NCBI GenBank assembly: GCA_013076295.1
Contig: RQOL01000775.1
Coordinates: forward strand, 1 to 64,000
Direction of reading: 5' to 3'
Source: Sanderia malayensis
Taxonomy: Eukaryota; Cnidaria; Scyphozoa; Semaeostomeae; Pelagiidae
Length of the DNA stretch: 64,000 nucleotides
Below, in pieces: positions 22,371 through 33,699 of the stretch. A program made the position numbers and the translations under genes. Below the pieces are notes generated by a model. The model was not told the DNA's origin. It did no database searches and saw nothing but the letters and a program-made list of their open reading frames with translations. Positions within the stretch are counted from its first letter, which is position 1; every line of letters begins with the position of its first letter.

Positions 22371-25300
22371 CTTTCTTTTTTGTGTGGCTTTTGTGGCCTT
22401 CTTGCCTGCATTAGAGGAGTGCCCAATGTCCACAAGTGCTGAAATTGACTGCCGATTGGTCAGGTTGAACTGGGCCAAATAAGGGCCAAGGCTTCCATGT
22501 GTTTCTGCAACAGCAATTGCGTGGCTGCAAATTTTGTATGCTTTAAATTTTAGACATTTTTCACTTGAGCATTCTACTGCATTGTTGTTTATGCTGATCA
22601 CGAATGGATTATTTGCCTTCTCTTCGTTTGCGACAATATATGTGATAGAAGAACCAGGAGCTTGCAAAACACCATTTCCATTCACTATTGCAGATGCGTC
22701 TTGAAATATTTCTTCTACAATAGAGAATGGTGGGTATAAGATTCTGCTTTCGTCTGGTTGGATGGAAATTTTGCAGATACTTGCTGTACTTTCATTGCTC
22801 GATGTCGATGGTAAAGGGCGTGCCACACTTTTATCCACCTCTGGCAGTTTGCATACTTTGACGACAGCTTTCTGGAACTTTGAGGCGAAAGCTTTCCTTT
22901 GCAATGTGCTCATGGAATAGAACTTACATTGCTCAATTTGGAAATGCTTGTAGTCATCTGCCAAACGCAATTCTCCAGCACCAATCAGAGCCAAATTGAC
23001 TTGTGTCTCTTGCTCTCTAACGCATGCTTCCACGGCCTGTGCAGCTTCTTTCGGGCTCAGCTTTCTATCTGGCAGGTTTCTCTTCAGAATGGAATTCATA
23101 CATTCGTTTGCGTTTTGGGTATATACTTCTGGCGGATACCCAAGGCCAACAGATGCTCTTATCTTTGCAGACATGCAATTTTTCACCAGTTGAAGTTTAT
23201 GCAGCCTGAAGTAGTTGGCAAAACTAGAACCATTTGTATGCATCTCTTTCCACTTTGCTGCAAGTACTTCAAAATTTGCATCAATTTTTTCAGCTTCCCA
23301 ACAATCAACAAGACCTGGCTCCTTTTCGCTGTCCACTCTTCGTCCAAAAATGTCTTTCAGTATAGTGTTTCTATAAAATTGAAATGATAAACAGTTATTT
23401 CTAAACGTATTATTGTTAATATTATCAAACGGCGTTCGTTATTATTATCATTATTACTAATTATTATCGTAGAAGAACTTATAACTCCTAAGTCTCTCTA
23501 AATAATAGTTTTCATCATCATTATTACTATTCTTAGCATTGTTGTTGTTGTTGTTGCTACTGCTGTTCTAGTCAACCTTTGTTGTTAACTTTGCTCAATT
23601 ACAATTGTTTACTATTCATCCCACAAAACAACTCTTTTCAATGATTAAGGTTCACTTATAGGTATGTATAAATTTCTGAATTGAAAAATCTCAATGAAAT
23701 GCAAGTATTTAGGTCTTTGCTAAAATATGCCCTTATTTGGAAGCATAATTTTAAGAGCATTAATCCGAACATTTGTTCAACATTTATGCACAAGCGACAC
23801 AAGAATAGACCAAAAAGCAATTGAGTTGAAACTTACTTTGGCTGTCCTTTAATTGCAAGTTCTGAAAGCTTTCTCTCCACATTGTCCTTCATGTGCATAT
23901 CGCACAGTAAATGTTGAGCCTCGCAGAAAACGGAATTTAGTGCATCGGACACATTAACCTCTCCATCAGTCCCAATACATTTCACTGCATGCAACTCTTT
24001 GTTGTATCGCAACATATTACATGGCAGCTGAAAGTAGGAATCAAATCCTTTCTTGTAATGAATGACAGCAGGCCCAATCATTACGGGGTGGACCCCCTTG
24101 CTTGTTATCAGCATCAGATGCCTGTAGGTTGAAATGGTGACATAAAATCTCCCAATATTGAATGTGGGATCCACGCCCAGCACACAGAAATTCCCTTTCA
24201 CAGTGCAAAACCTTTCGACATCATGCAGCTGACGATCATTTGCAAGGAAAATTGTTTTTTCAGGAGCGAGTGTCACGTCTCTGATGAACGCCGTTTCTTT
24301 ATTCTTTTCTTGCTGTTTGCAAAGATCTATCAATTCTACCATTGGATCTTCGCATATTTCCTTCCGAATGTTGGTAATTTGTTTTCGGTTTCTTGCATGG
24401 TCTCCAAAGCATCTCACTTCATTCAACCCACCCGCATTTTCAAGAATAGCACGAAATATCTTGCGCGGTGGTTCACTTTTCGGTACCGCTTTGATCTTTT
24501 CCTTTGTAGATTTCTTTGTTGGTTGAAAAGCGGAGACACTGCTCATCTTCGAATTGCCATGAGGTAATGTTACTTTTATTGGGTGCTCCTTTCCATCAAA
24601 ATAATATTGAAGGTAAACATACTTGTGCAGCCTGCCACTCTTATCTTCAATTGTGAGTAAAACGCGATGAAAATCTGTGCATTCTTGATGTGTGTATATA
24701 AATCTGCGAGCTAATAGAGACTGCACACCAAAGTCACTTTGCTTGATTGGCTTTATTTTATTTTATTTTAATTCATAGCAAAATTTCTTTGTTTTCATAT
24801 GGCTCCACTTTCCCAGCATGTCACACAGAACATCTTTCCAATGGCCAATTTCCATCCATTCTATCATAAACGAGCAGTTGTTTTCCCCGCTTATTGGGTC
24901 TTCCTTGCAGATTTTGGCATCATCTGTAATTTGCAGCATTTCGCCAACAATATTTTCAGTACGGCACGGCATAGCTTCGACTTTAAAAATGGGAAACTTT
25001 TCGTTGCCATGATGATACTTAATAGGACTAATTTCGTACCTATACAAGAAAAGAAATGTTCATATACTCTTTTGCTATAACTTTTTAGTTCGTTGCAAGT
25101 TGAAAAATCTTTAAGAAACGTCAAGTAGATATGTGTAGTAGTAAAATGGCCGATAAGCTTACGAAACTGTGGTTCATCGAAGCTCGGTTACAATTAAAGT
25201 TTTTAAAAATCTTGTAGAAGATTTCGTAGAAAATCTTTTTATGTAAAAAAGAAAAGTTGAATAGTATTTACTTACGGAGGAAAGTCTTCTTCAAAGTCTG

Positions 25301-25532
25301 AATAGCTGTCAGCGTCAGTTTTCGGTTTGCAAGATTCATCTCCACTCCACTCTTCGTCTGGTTTGAAAAGAATTTTTATGCACCCTTTACTAGACTCTCC
25401 TTCCCTTTCTTGGTATTCCGATTTACTTGGCGACTCCATCAATTGAAAAGACGTGACAATGCTATTTACACTGGAGTCATCGTCTTCTGAATTATCTATT
25501 ATTATTACTTCGTTTTCCCACATTTTGATCAA
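22323..25532 (-). CDS. MULE-like transposase with SWIM zinc finger (spliced)
   Basis: Exons read on the minus strand: 25532-25276 (acidic N-terminus, donor CC|gtaagt), 25039 to about 24763 (acceptor ttgtatag), about 24726-23837 (donor AA|gtaagt), and 23370-22323 (acceptor ttttatag). The link between the second and third is unclear, since a TAA and a TTTTA run lie there. The third exon has a MULE-type catalytic core: the first Asp in VLGVDPTFNIGRFYV, the second in CIGTDGEVNVSDALN, and then CDMHMKDNVERKL. The third acid would fall in the start of exon four (CWEAEKIDANFEVLAAKW). Exon four holds a SWIM-type C-x4-C-x7-C-x-H finger (CSSEKCLKFKAYKICSHAIA). The last dozen codons come from the palindromic end of element Y, so the original C-terminus may be lost. 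Such proteins cut and join DNA or can be domesticated. Confidence 0.65.
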
Positions 25533-25601
25533 CGTGCAACTAACCTGCTTTTAACAACTCAGAAGCAACTGGGCAACATTTCAATCACCATGCCTTGTTT
25601 A

Positions 25602-27228
25602 TACGCTCTTTAACCGGAAATGAATTTTCATTGGCTAACGCGATTTTTCTTAGCGACGTGGTAGCAACGGGTCTGGCCATGGATCTTCACAGTGAAAAGC
25701 CTATGGAGCTGCGCCCAACTCATGTTTTAAAAGTGGGTTTTATCGCGTTATTTTGGCAAAATATTGAAAAAAATATGCTTTTCTTGCGGGTTCGTATATG
25801 ATATTTCGAATTTGTCAAGTTTTTTTGTCTATTTTTGTTTCTCGGCTGTATTTTGCGGTGTGTCAAAATGTGCCCTATATATACAAAATTTAGGCCCGTC
25901 CGCTAGTCAATTGGTCAGTAACTCAATTTTGGGGTTATGTTTCATTTCGATTGAGCAAATGATGAATTGCAGAAAACACTAATCATAAATAATAATCATT
26001 TTGAGGAAAATGGTGCGGGTTTGTGCTGTCTTGGTTAATTTTCAAACGCCCGTTGTGGAAGCTAATGTTTTACAGACTAGGTATCTACATAAAATCAAAT
26101 CAATATGCAGTTCTGAGTTGTTCTGTGTCCATATAACAAAAGGGCCCATTCAAGACTGACTGATAGCAGTGCAGCTGGCATTAAAAACTAGCAATTTTAT
26201 TCTCTATCTAAGTTTACATTTTTTGCAAGTTAGAAACTATCCTCTTTAACTTAGACCTTCAGTTAAGCCTGAGCAATCTTCTCGAATGTGCTACTTCAAT
26301 AGGGTCATTTGATCTCCAAGGTCCCTCTTACTTTTATTAGAGGGTGTTTCAGTAATTCCATCCAGGGTGCACCTTATTAGTATACTTGGAAAAAAGTCCA
26401 AGCCAGTTGGTTGAATGTTATTTCCTGTGACTTTCATATATTACTCAAGCAAGTGTTTTATACATTTGAACCTTATATTATTCCATCTTTCATCCAATGG
26501 GATCAAGTACAAGCTGAACTGACATCAGCCCGTATTGAATGAACCCATTTTGTAATATGGACAGCAGAACAGCTCAAAACTATTGATGTAGCAAAAGAGA
26601 ATTTACTTGGAAAAATTCCATCTATTTATTTGCAAAAATTCTGAAATGGGTGAGATTATGCCATCCTACTATCAAAAAAGGTCAAAATCAATTAAAGAAA
26701 AATATAACATTTACGAATGCGCAATTCATATTCATGTCTGCACTCCTCATATAAGTGAAACATAACATTTCATTTCGTACATATTAGCTGCGTTTGACAA
26801 CTAACGGGTGTTTGAAAACTAACCGAGAAAGCACGAACCCGCACTATTTATGATTAGTATTTTCTAGAATTCTGCATTTCCTCGATTGAAATGAAGTATA
26901 TAACCCTAATAATTGAGTTTACTGACCAATTGACTGGCGGACGAGCCTAAATTTGGTATGTTTTGACAAAGCGCAAAATAAAACCCAGAAGTGAAAAATG
27001 TTTGAAAAAACTTGACAAATTTGAAATATCATATACGAACCCGCAAGAAAAACATATTTTGTTCAATTTTTTACCAAAATAACGCGATAAAACCCACTTT
27101 TAAAACATGAGTTAGGCGCAGCTCCATAGGCTTTTCACTGTGAAGATCAATGGCCAGATCCGTTGCTACCACCTCGCTAAGAAAAATCGCGTTAGCCAAT
27201 GAAAATTCATTTCCGGTTAAAGAGCGTA
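25602..27228. mobile_element. Foldback element F upstream of the MULE-like gene
   Basis: Inverted ends TACGCTCTTTAACCGGAAAT and its inverse, with TA outside (TA/TA target duplication plausible). The arms are about 450 bases (25602-26060 and 26790-27228) and similar but diverged, around an unrelated core of about 730 bases with no ORF. It is inserted some 70 bases 5' of the first ATG of the MULE-like gene. Confidence 0.75.
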
Positions 27229-27777
27229 TACGGAGAAGTGATCACAATGTCAAAAATAGCTCGAAAATTGGCACAACGGCACATCAAGCTAATAAAGATT
27301 TTGTTTTCAATCATTAATTAATTCGTAGTCTTTTGGCATGTCTTTCGCACTCATAATTCGGTTGCATACAAAGTTATTTAGGTTTTATTTTACATTCATT
27401 TGCTTTCCTTGCCGGACGTTATCACTCTTTCTATTGACGTAATTGATTTGGTTTTTTGGTTTTGGTATTTTATATGTGCATTTCAGATTTGAATTACACT
27501 CTTAAGCAAGTGTAATAAAGTTGCAAAAGGATTGTTATGGAGGGTTGTACAAATGAAATTAAGACAAGTTTGTTATGTTTATTTTGAAGTTTGTGTTGAG
27601 AAGCCGCCATTATTAATTAGCAGGGTAGGGGTGGGAAATATGGCCATAAATTCAGATCCCTTGCATTCTAGCCATAAACAGTTTCAAGGGGGGTGAATGT
27701 TTTGTCATTACAATTTGTGAATTTTCGAAAAAAGACGTTAAACTTTGTTGTTTTGTTACATTAACTGTTTTGTTAAA
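27229..27777. other. Spacer within element Y, nothing recognised
   Basis: AT-rich, no credible ORF, no repeat shared with the rest of the window that I can see. Confidence 0.3.
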
Positions 27778-28849
27778 TTTGATTCTGCCACACGAAACGT
27801 TTATTGTTGCTGAAGTTATTATGTTTATTATTATGTTTTGTTGTTGTTGAAATAGTATATCTCTGGATATGTGTCCTGCTGATACACGTTACATTACAAA
27901 AACTACTTGAATCTAGCACGTTTCCGTATCCAAAAATTTCATAAAGACTCAAGAAACCTTTGGTAGCAAAATCGAGTTTCAAAAATATATTTCTACAAGT
28001 AACTCGTTGTGATCGAGGGGAAGAAACCTACTACTGTTGGGGATGAGGATGCTTGAGAAAGATCTTGTTGCCTTGCCGTAGTCTTTTGGTTTTATTGTTG
28101 TTGGGCCGCCGTTTGTGCAGGGTTGGAGATACTGCTGTCGTTGTTTGTCGTTTGTCGACAGTCGTTATTGTATGCTTTAAAGAAGCTCTTGGTTTCGTGG
28201 CAGAAATGAAGAAATAAATATGATTGTGTCATTTTGTGTATTGTACGTGTGCGTACTATTTGCTGGTTCGAATCTCATGATGAGAGAAGCATTGGTGAAC
28301 AGAGAAAGAGTAGAGCCTTAGACAGGAACCAAGTTGACAATTTATCAAGAAGTCACGAATGTAAATATCGTGATGCCCGGAAATATCACCGAAGACATCA
28401 CCGAAGCCGTAACAATTAATGTAAATTACTTCATAAATGTGGGGATTCCCTCTGGTCCCAAACTATGGTCTGGTCTTATGGTCTGGTCCTATGGTCCGGT
28501 CCTACGGTCCGGTCACATGGTATGGTCGGGGGTCCGGGGTCCATAGTCTCAAGGTCCGGTTAATAGACTATGCCTGAACAGAGAAAGAGTAGAGCCTTAC
28601 AACAGGAACCAAGTTGACAATTTATCAAGTCACGAATGTAAATATCGTGATGCCCGGAAATATCACCGAAGACATCACCGAAGCCGTAACAATTAATTTA
28701 AATTACTTCATAAATGGGGATTCCCTCTGGTCCGAAACTATGGTCTGGTCTTATGGTCTGGTCCTATGGTCCGGTCCTATGGTCATGTCACATGGTCTGG
28801 TCCGGGGTCCGGGGTCCATAGTCTCAAGGTCCGGTTAATAGACTATGCC
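27778..28849. repeat. Right end of element Y, with duplicated tip
   Basis: Inverted relative to 21033-21805. At 28574 the terminal ttaatagactatgcc is reached once, then a second partial copy (28575-28849) repeats the region from gaacagagaaagagtagagc to the tip. The second copy lacks three bases (tatcaagtcacg against tatcaagaagtcacg). Confidence 0.8.
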
Positions 28850-28915
28850 CTTTACAAAGATAATTCAGGTCGTAAAACACTTTGAAAGGCGCCCAGTTAT
28901 CCTTTGTATGTATGT

Positions 28916-30716
28916 AACAATAAGGGTCCTTTGTATTTGTGTTTTGTTGCTTTTAAAAAAGCCTTTGATTCTGTGGATCATGGACTGTTGTTACAAAAGC
29001 TTGTTACCTATGGAATCAATGGCAATTTCTTAAAAATAATCGCTTCACTTTATGAACAGGTCCAATCATGTGTGAGGGGCAATGATAGTCTGACAGATAT
29101 TTTTCCTTGCAATAGAGGGGTTAGACAGGGCTGCCTCCTTAGCCCTGTCCTTTTTGCTCTGTACTTGAATGACTTAAATAATCATATTAAGGAATCCTCA
29201 CATGGTGTAATGGTAGATGATTTACAAGTTCACTCCTTACTGTATGCTGACGACCTCGTTTTGGTATCAAGAGATAGAAAAGATCTTCAATCTCAATTAG
29301 ATGCCTTAGATAGATTCTCCAAATCTCTCAAAATGGAAGTAAACATGGATAAGACAAAAGTTATGGTAATAAGAAAAAACAAACAAAAATCTCGTGCACA
29401 ATCAAACAATATGAGTTTTTGGAAAATAGGAGACAAAGAAATCAGAGAATGTGATTCTTACAAATACCTAGGAGTTACGCTTAAATCCAACGGGTCTTTC
29501 TCTGAACATACTGATAAAATTAAAGAAAAAGCTCAAAAAGCCTATTTCTCACTTATTGCTAAAAGCAAAGAATGGGGTGGTTTCCAGCCACGTTTATTTC
29601 TGTACTTATTTGATCACACTATAGTTCCTATTTTAAATTATGCATCCGAAGTTTGGGGTTTTGAGGAATGGCCTAAACTAGAAACCTTACACCTAAAAGC
29701 CTGTAAATATGCTTTGGGTGTCAGGTCAAATACAACAACAGATGCTGTATACGCGGAATTAGGAAGAATGAGTCTTCAATGCCAGAGACATATCAATATT
29801 TTAAAATTTTATAGCAGAATTTCATCCTTAGATTCCGAACGTTACGCTAGTAAAGCTTTTTACATGCTTGTAAAGGACGTGGAATCGGGACACTCAAACT
29901 GGGTGTCTCAGGCCCGTAAGCTACAAATACTTTATGAAATACAATTATCCGATAGTAGTTCAGTAATCAAAAACAAAGTAAGAAAGCATTTTGAGTTGGA
30001 AATATTAGAAAAATTAAATGAACACATTATTGCTAACAAAAAATTACATCTGTTTGCTTCATTTAAGACTACATTCAAATTTGAAAGCTACCTTGATCTC
30101 TTAACTGATTTCAAGGTTAGGAGTTATTTTGCAAAACTCAGACTCAGTGCGCATAATCTTCAGGTTGAAGCTGGGCGTTTTCATAAAAATAAAACTCCAA
30201 GAGACGAAAGATTTTGCCTCTATTGTAAAGCAACAAATGTTTTTGAAGTCGAAAATGAAATTCATCTTATTCTATCGTGCCCTCTCTTTGCTGAGGAACG
30301 ACAAAAATTTCTTGATAAAATTTACCAAATTTATCCAAATACGGCTTCCTTAAACAACCAAAATATGTTTGTTTGGCTGATGTGCCAAGAGGACTGTGTA
30401 ACCACGAATCTTTTGGGACATTTCTGCAGGAAAACATTCGATAAAAGAACTAAATACTTCAATAGTTCCATAACTTAACCAATAAAATCAGACTGAGGTT
30501 AATTTTGAGCAAAATTTTCTGATCATGAGCATAATTTGTACCTATATTCAGATTTTCTTACAATTTTTTAATTTAGTATTTTACATGTATCCTTAATTTT
30601 TTCTATTGTTATGTTATTGTTTGTAAAAAAAAAGTAAATCAAAACCGCTGTATAAAATTTAAGCAGTTATGGGCCATCTCGGCCTTTAAACTTGTATTTG
30701 AAAAAAAAAAAAAATT
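28916..30716 (+). mobile_element. 5'-truncated non-LTR retrotransposon
   Basis: Begins within the reverse-transcriptase domain and ends at a short A-rich tail (30701-30716). The flanks match the left end of element X in reverse (cagttatcctttgt before, aaaacaaaaacacgcgtctt after), which gives a natural empty site at about 16870-16910. A clear target duplication could not be fixed. Confidence 0.85.
28943..30478 (+). CDS. Non-LTR reverse transcriptase (partial), jockey/CR1-like group
   Basis: About 510 codons remain. RT motifs are in order: AFDSVDHGLL (motif with first catalytic Asp), RQGCLLSPVLFALYLNDL, LLYADDLVLV (catalytic ADD) and a thumb-like region with YLGVTLKSNG. The C-terminal part carries a CCHC-type finger (CLYCKATNVFEVENEIHLIL, then C). 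The endonuclease and the first RT motifs are missing because of 5' truncation. The reading frame is uninterrupted, so the insertion is young, and it is later than element X in whose terminal repeat it lies. The exact clade is uncertain. Confidence 0.85.
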   Translation, partial: FVAFKKAFDSVDHGLLLQKLVTYGINGNFLKIIASLYEQVQSCVRGNDSLTDIFPCNRGVRQGCLLSPVLFALYLNDLNNHIKESSHGVMVDDLQVHSLLYADDLVLVSRDRKDLQSQLDALDRFSKSLKMEVNMDKTKVMVIRKNKQKSRAQSNNMSFWKIGDKEIRECDSYKYLGVTLKSNGSFSEHTDKIKEKAQKAYFSLIAKSKEWGGFQPRLFLYLFDHTIVPILNYASEVWGFEEWPKLETLHLKACKYALGVRSNTTTDAVYAELGRMSLQCQRHINILKFYSRISSLDSERYASKAFYMLVKDVESGHSNWVSQARKLQILYEIQLSDSSSVIKNKVRKHFELEILEKLNEHIIANKKLHLFASFKTTFKFESYLDLLTDFKVRSYFAKLRLSAHNLQVEAGRFHKNKTPRDERFCLYCKATNVFEVENEIHLILSCPLFAEERQKFLDKIYQIYPNTASLNNQNMFVWLMCQEDCVTTNLLGHFCRKTFDKRTKYFNSSIT

Positions 30717-30755
30717 GAAAACAAAAACACGCGTCTTCTCCAAAAGTACCTACTG

Positions 30756-31018
30756 TTCAACCTGAGGGCTAATTGGCATGATAACGAAAAACGCATGACA
30801 TTTCACGTGAAGTTACGAAAGAGCCAGTCAAATTGCAGCAAGAGGCGAAACACGTCACGTGAACAGCGAATCCTGTGTTGCAAAATGGAGTTTGCGACGT
30901 GAATTTGGAAGTTTCGCGAGCGTAAACCGTTGTTTTTTCCTGATAGCCAATTTGGCGAACTTTAACAAAGAATTTCAATATAAATAAACATCAGTATGGA
31001 AAAAAGTAACTTCGGTTT
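30756..31018. other. Spacer between element X and the Penelope-like element
   Basis: No gene seen. Contains cacgtgaa/cacgtcacgtgaac motifs and AT-rich stretches but nothing identifiable. Confidence 0.3.
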
Positions 31019-31576
31019 TTATGTACTTAAAGTTTCGCGTGGCCTGGAGCAAGGCATCATCAGAAGTGAGTTTTCCAACGGTTGTTGTTCGAAACATTGT
31101 TCATTAAAAGAATCATCGTCACAAAGAATCGAATTCTGACACGCTACATCTGTACACCAATAGTTTTGCCATCTTTTTAGTCCTGGATGCGTTTTCCTCC
31201 AATCGTATAAGAAAGCCCTCCAAACTTGTGAATTAATGTTCACACCAGTATCTCGATTGAGGCCTTCTACCTCATTTGGGCCAGTTTTCATACATTGGAT
31301 CTCCAATGCTTCTCTTATCTTCCTATTTTTGTAGGTTGATTCAATGGCCAGAGTTGTCGGATTTAGCCAATTAAAGTGTCCAAGACATTGTTTGCAATGT
31401 TCTGTAACACGAGATGATGACCATTTTCCTTGCATAGAGTCTCTTTGATGTTCAAGAGATCTTGTCAATACTTTCTTTTTAGTTTCTCCAACGTATGATT
31501 TACCACAAGTGCAATCAAGTCTATATACTCCAGGGCAACTATTTGGTGGTAACGGATCAGATTGGTCTTCTTTCAT
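31019..31576 (-). pseudogene. Penelope-like element, GIY-YIG endonuclease part
   Basis: The minus-strand frame shows a GIY-YIG domain: GVYRLDCTCGKSYVGET at the start, then RSLEHQRD, and the family-typical tail LNRDTGVNI and SLLMMPCSRPRETL. In Penelope-like elements this domain follows the reverse transcriptase and makes the nick for target-primed insertion. Here the RT part lies immediately to the right but on the opposite strand, so the domain is cut off from its RT at about 31577. The true 5' side of this ORF has no ATG of its own in the element sense. Confidence 0.8.
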
Positions 31577-31582
31577 ACCACA

Positions 31583-32160
31583 GATATGTCGACGATTCCC
31601 ATGCCCGTTTTAAGGATGTATCATCTTCTGAACGATTCTTGGAACTCCTTAATTCTCAAGACCATAAGATACAGTATACGATGGAGAGTGAAAATGCGAA
31701 TAAAACTATTGCTTTCTTAGACCTACAGATTACTAACAACTATTCTGGTACATATGATTTTAAAGTTTTCAGGAAAGATGCCATTACGAACGTTCAGATA
31801 AAACAGAATAGTTGTATCGATCCAAACATCGTAAAAGGAGTATTTAAAGGATTCCTTGCAAGAGCTTGGCGACTATGTTCTGAGTCATTCCGTGAAGAAG
31901 AAATTAAATTCCTGATACAAGTATTCACAGAAAATGGCCACAGTGAAGAGTTTCTTACTAAAATAGCTAAAACATATCCCCCTCCCAAATTGCAGACAAA
32001 AGAGGATGAACAAGTTAAACAAAAAGACAAACAACCTTTTGTAAAGATTCCGTGGATTCCGAAAGTTGGTCCTAAATTAAAACGTATTTATAAGAAGAAA
32101 GGTATCAAAGTTATTTTCACGTCCGGTAAAAATTTGAAGAACATTCTTTGTAAGAATAAA
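31583..32160 (+). pseudogene. Penelope-like element, reverse-transcriptase part, inverted
   Basis: The plus-strand frame starts abruptly at the RT catalytic motif (RYVDDSHARF) and runs through the palm/thumb (FLDLQITNNYSGTYDFKVF) to a linker (FTSGKNLKNILCKNKD). In intact elements this linker leads into the GIY-YIG domain that here lies at 31019-31576 in reverse. The RT is missing everything before YVDD. The geometry (3' part normal, truncated 5' part flipped beside it) matches a 5' inversion of the twin-priming type. Confidence 0.8.
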
Positions 32161-32173
32161 GATATGCTCAGAT

Positions 32174-32533
32174 ATGATCAGATATGCTTCTCCATCTTTA
32201 ACTACATATGCATTTCCGTTCTCCACTACGAGATGTGATGTAGAAGAAGCACCAGGTGGAGAGAAAGTGATAATAGAAGAAGAGACAGAAGTTATTAGTA
32301 AGGAAACTGAATGTTTTGAAGAAATAGCAGCAGAAGATAAACCAGTGGTTGAAAGTGAAGAAATAGAGGACTTTGATGAAATGACATGTAGGAAATGGAT
32401 TTTTTCACGCCCGGCACAAGAATTGAATACGCAACACAGAAACAAAAACACTGCCAATTTTCCTCTGAAAAGTTTTAAATCTCTACTCAAAATCAAAATA
32501 AAAAAGGCCACAGTTAATATACCTATTGTGTAA
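32174..32533 (+). CDS. Small acidic ORF, unidentified
   Basis: About 119 codons after the RT fragment, with an E/D-rich middle (EKVIIEEETEV, AAEDKPVVESEEIEDFDE) and a basic C-terminus. It resembles no family I know. The overlapping minus-strand ORF with hydrophobic N-terminus is a shadow or equally uncertain. It could be a piece of element or of host coding sequence. Confidence 0.25.
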   Translation: MIRYASPSLTTYAFPFSTTRCDVEEAPGGEKVIIEEETEVISKETECFEEIAAEDKPVVESEEIEDFDEMTCRKWIFSRPAQELNTQHRNKNTANFPLKSFKSLLKIKIKKATVNIPIV

Positions 32534-32539
32534 CACCTG

Positions 32540-32831
32540 ACCCCACGCAAATAAGCAAAAATTAACAAAGCTTCTTATTGGTGAATCACTACTTGTTGCT
32601 AGGTATGAGTGTCTTTGATTGATGGGATTATTTCCTACTTCGGTGCGTGTATTTCAAAACCTGAATATAATAATTACGTAATCTAACTAAAAGCAAAATA
32701 TAAAAAATCCGTCATTTCCAACAAACAGAAGATACCTATAACTTGAAAAGATTGGCCTTTTTCGCCTTGGCGACTTATTGCTTAAAAAAGAATGCTTCCT
32801 GTATTACAAATAGAGATCAAGTAAACTAATA
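32540..32831. other. Spacer, nothing recognised
   Basis: AT-rich, no ORF or repeat seen before the TA-flanked start of element W. Confidence 0.3.
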
Positions 32832-33699
32832 CCGTATTTCCTCTATTTACCGCCCACCCTCTTTTAACCGCCCCCTCTAATAAGCGCCCACCTTTAAATC
32901 AAAGTGTGAAATAAGCGCCCCCCTCTATTAACCGCCCAGGATGGTTAATCCTTAATTAATGTCCAACCCCAACCGAGCCACAACCAGAGTGGTGATTGAC
33001 TTGCAGGAAAATTGGGCATCTGTGCACTGCCCTGATTTGCCTGCGGACTACTGTACTTACTGTCAGGTGATTGGCTAGGGAAAGCACAGATTTCCGGGCA
33101 ATGCACCTTGTTTGACAGATGTCGGAAGATAGTGTGGAAAACAGGAGAAACAAAGACTAAAGGGCAGGTAGCAAGAATGGAGATGGAAAAAGAGACAGAT
33201 ATTAGGGGACCAGGAAGGGTGGGGAACAATAAAACCAAGCAGCAATTCGGCAAGCATGCAGCACAAATGTAATACGAAGCCAATAGATCTCCCGCTGGGG
33301 AGGTATGCTAGCATGGGGCAACAGCGAGCAGTGGGGTGCCTGTCCATTAAACTTGGTTAAACCACACGTGCTCTAACCCGTGATTAATGTCCAATCCCAA
33401 CCGAGCCACAACCAGAGTGGTGATTGACTTGCAGGAAAATTGGGCATCTGTGCACTGCCCTGATTTGCCTGCGGACTACTGTACTTACTGTCAGGTGATT
33501 GGCTAGGGAAAGCACAGATTTCCGGCCCAACGAACCCGAAGGGTGACGGCCAATCACCCTAATCTTTACTTCACAGGCCTACCAGGAATCGGAATGTGAG
33601 GTCCGGGTGGGAGTATCCTAGGAAAAGCGGAGAGCGAGGACAGAAAAGGCAGAGAGAAAGATATAGCGAACGACGACAAGAGGCAGAAGCTAGTGACTA

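Larger units (their letters stand above)
21033..28849. mobile_element. Element Y: 7.8-kb insertion with palindromic ends and a MULE-like gene
   Basis: The outermost 15 bases are perfect inverted repeats, GGCATAGTCTATTAA at 21033-21047 and TTAATAGACTATGCC at 28835-28849. They are followed inside by gaccata/tatggtc-type low-complexity repeats and a region of several hundred bases shared in inverted orientation by both ends. The left end is itself a palindrome (21033-22370), and the right end carries a partial second copy of its tip (28575-28849). Inside is a spliced MULE-like transposase gene on the minus strand. No clear target duplication is seen; about 67 bases of element X are missing at the insertion point. 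Confidence 0.7.
16857..30755. mobile_element. Element X: YqaJ-nuclease transposon with long inverted termini, dissected by nested insertions
   Basis: The left end (CAG, then C or T, then AGGTACTTTTGG at 16857) and right end (ccaaaagtacctactg at 30755) are inverted. The left terminal 350 bases reappear in reverse in three pieces: 20868-21032, 28850-28915 and 30717-30755. The interruptions are element Y (21033-28849) and a truncated LINE (about 28916-30716). Flanks TTTAA and TTCAA may be a degenerate target duplication. The original element would be roughly 4 kb, or less without its MITEs, with two convergent genes: a zinc-finger protein (+) and a YqaJ-like nuclease (-). I recall YqaJ companions in some eukaryotic DNA transposon groups, but I see no DDE transposase here. 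Confidence 0.7.
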
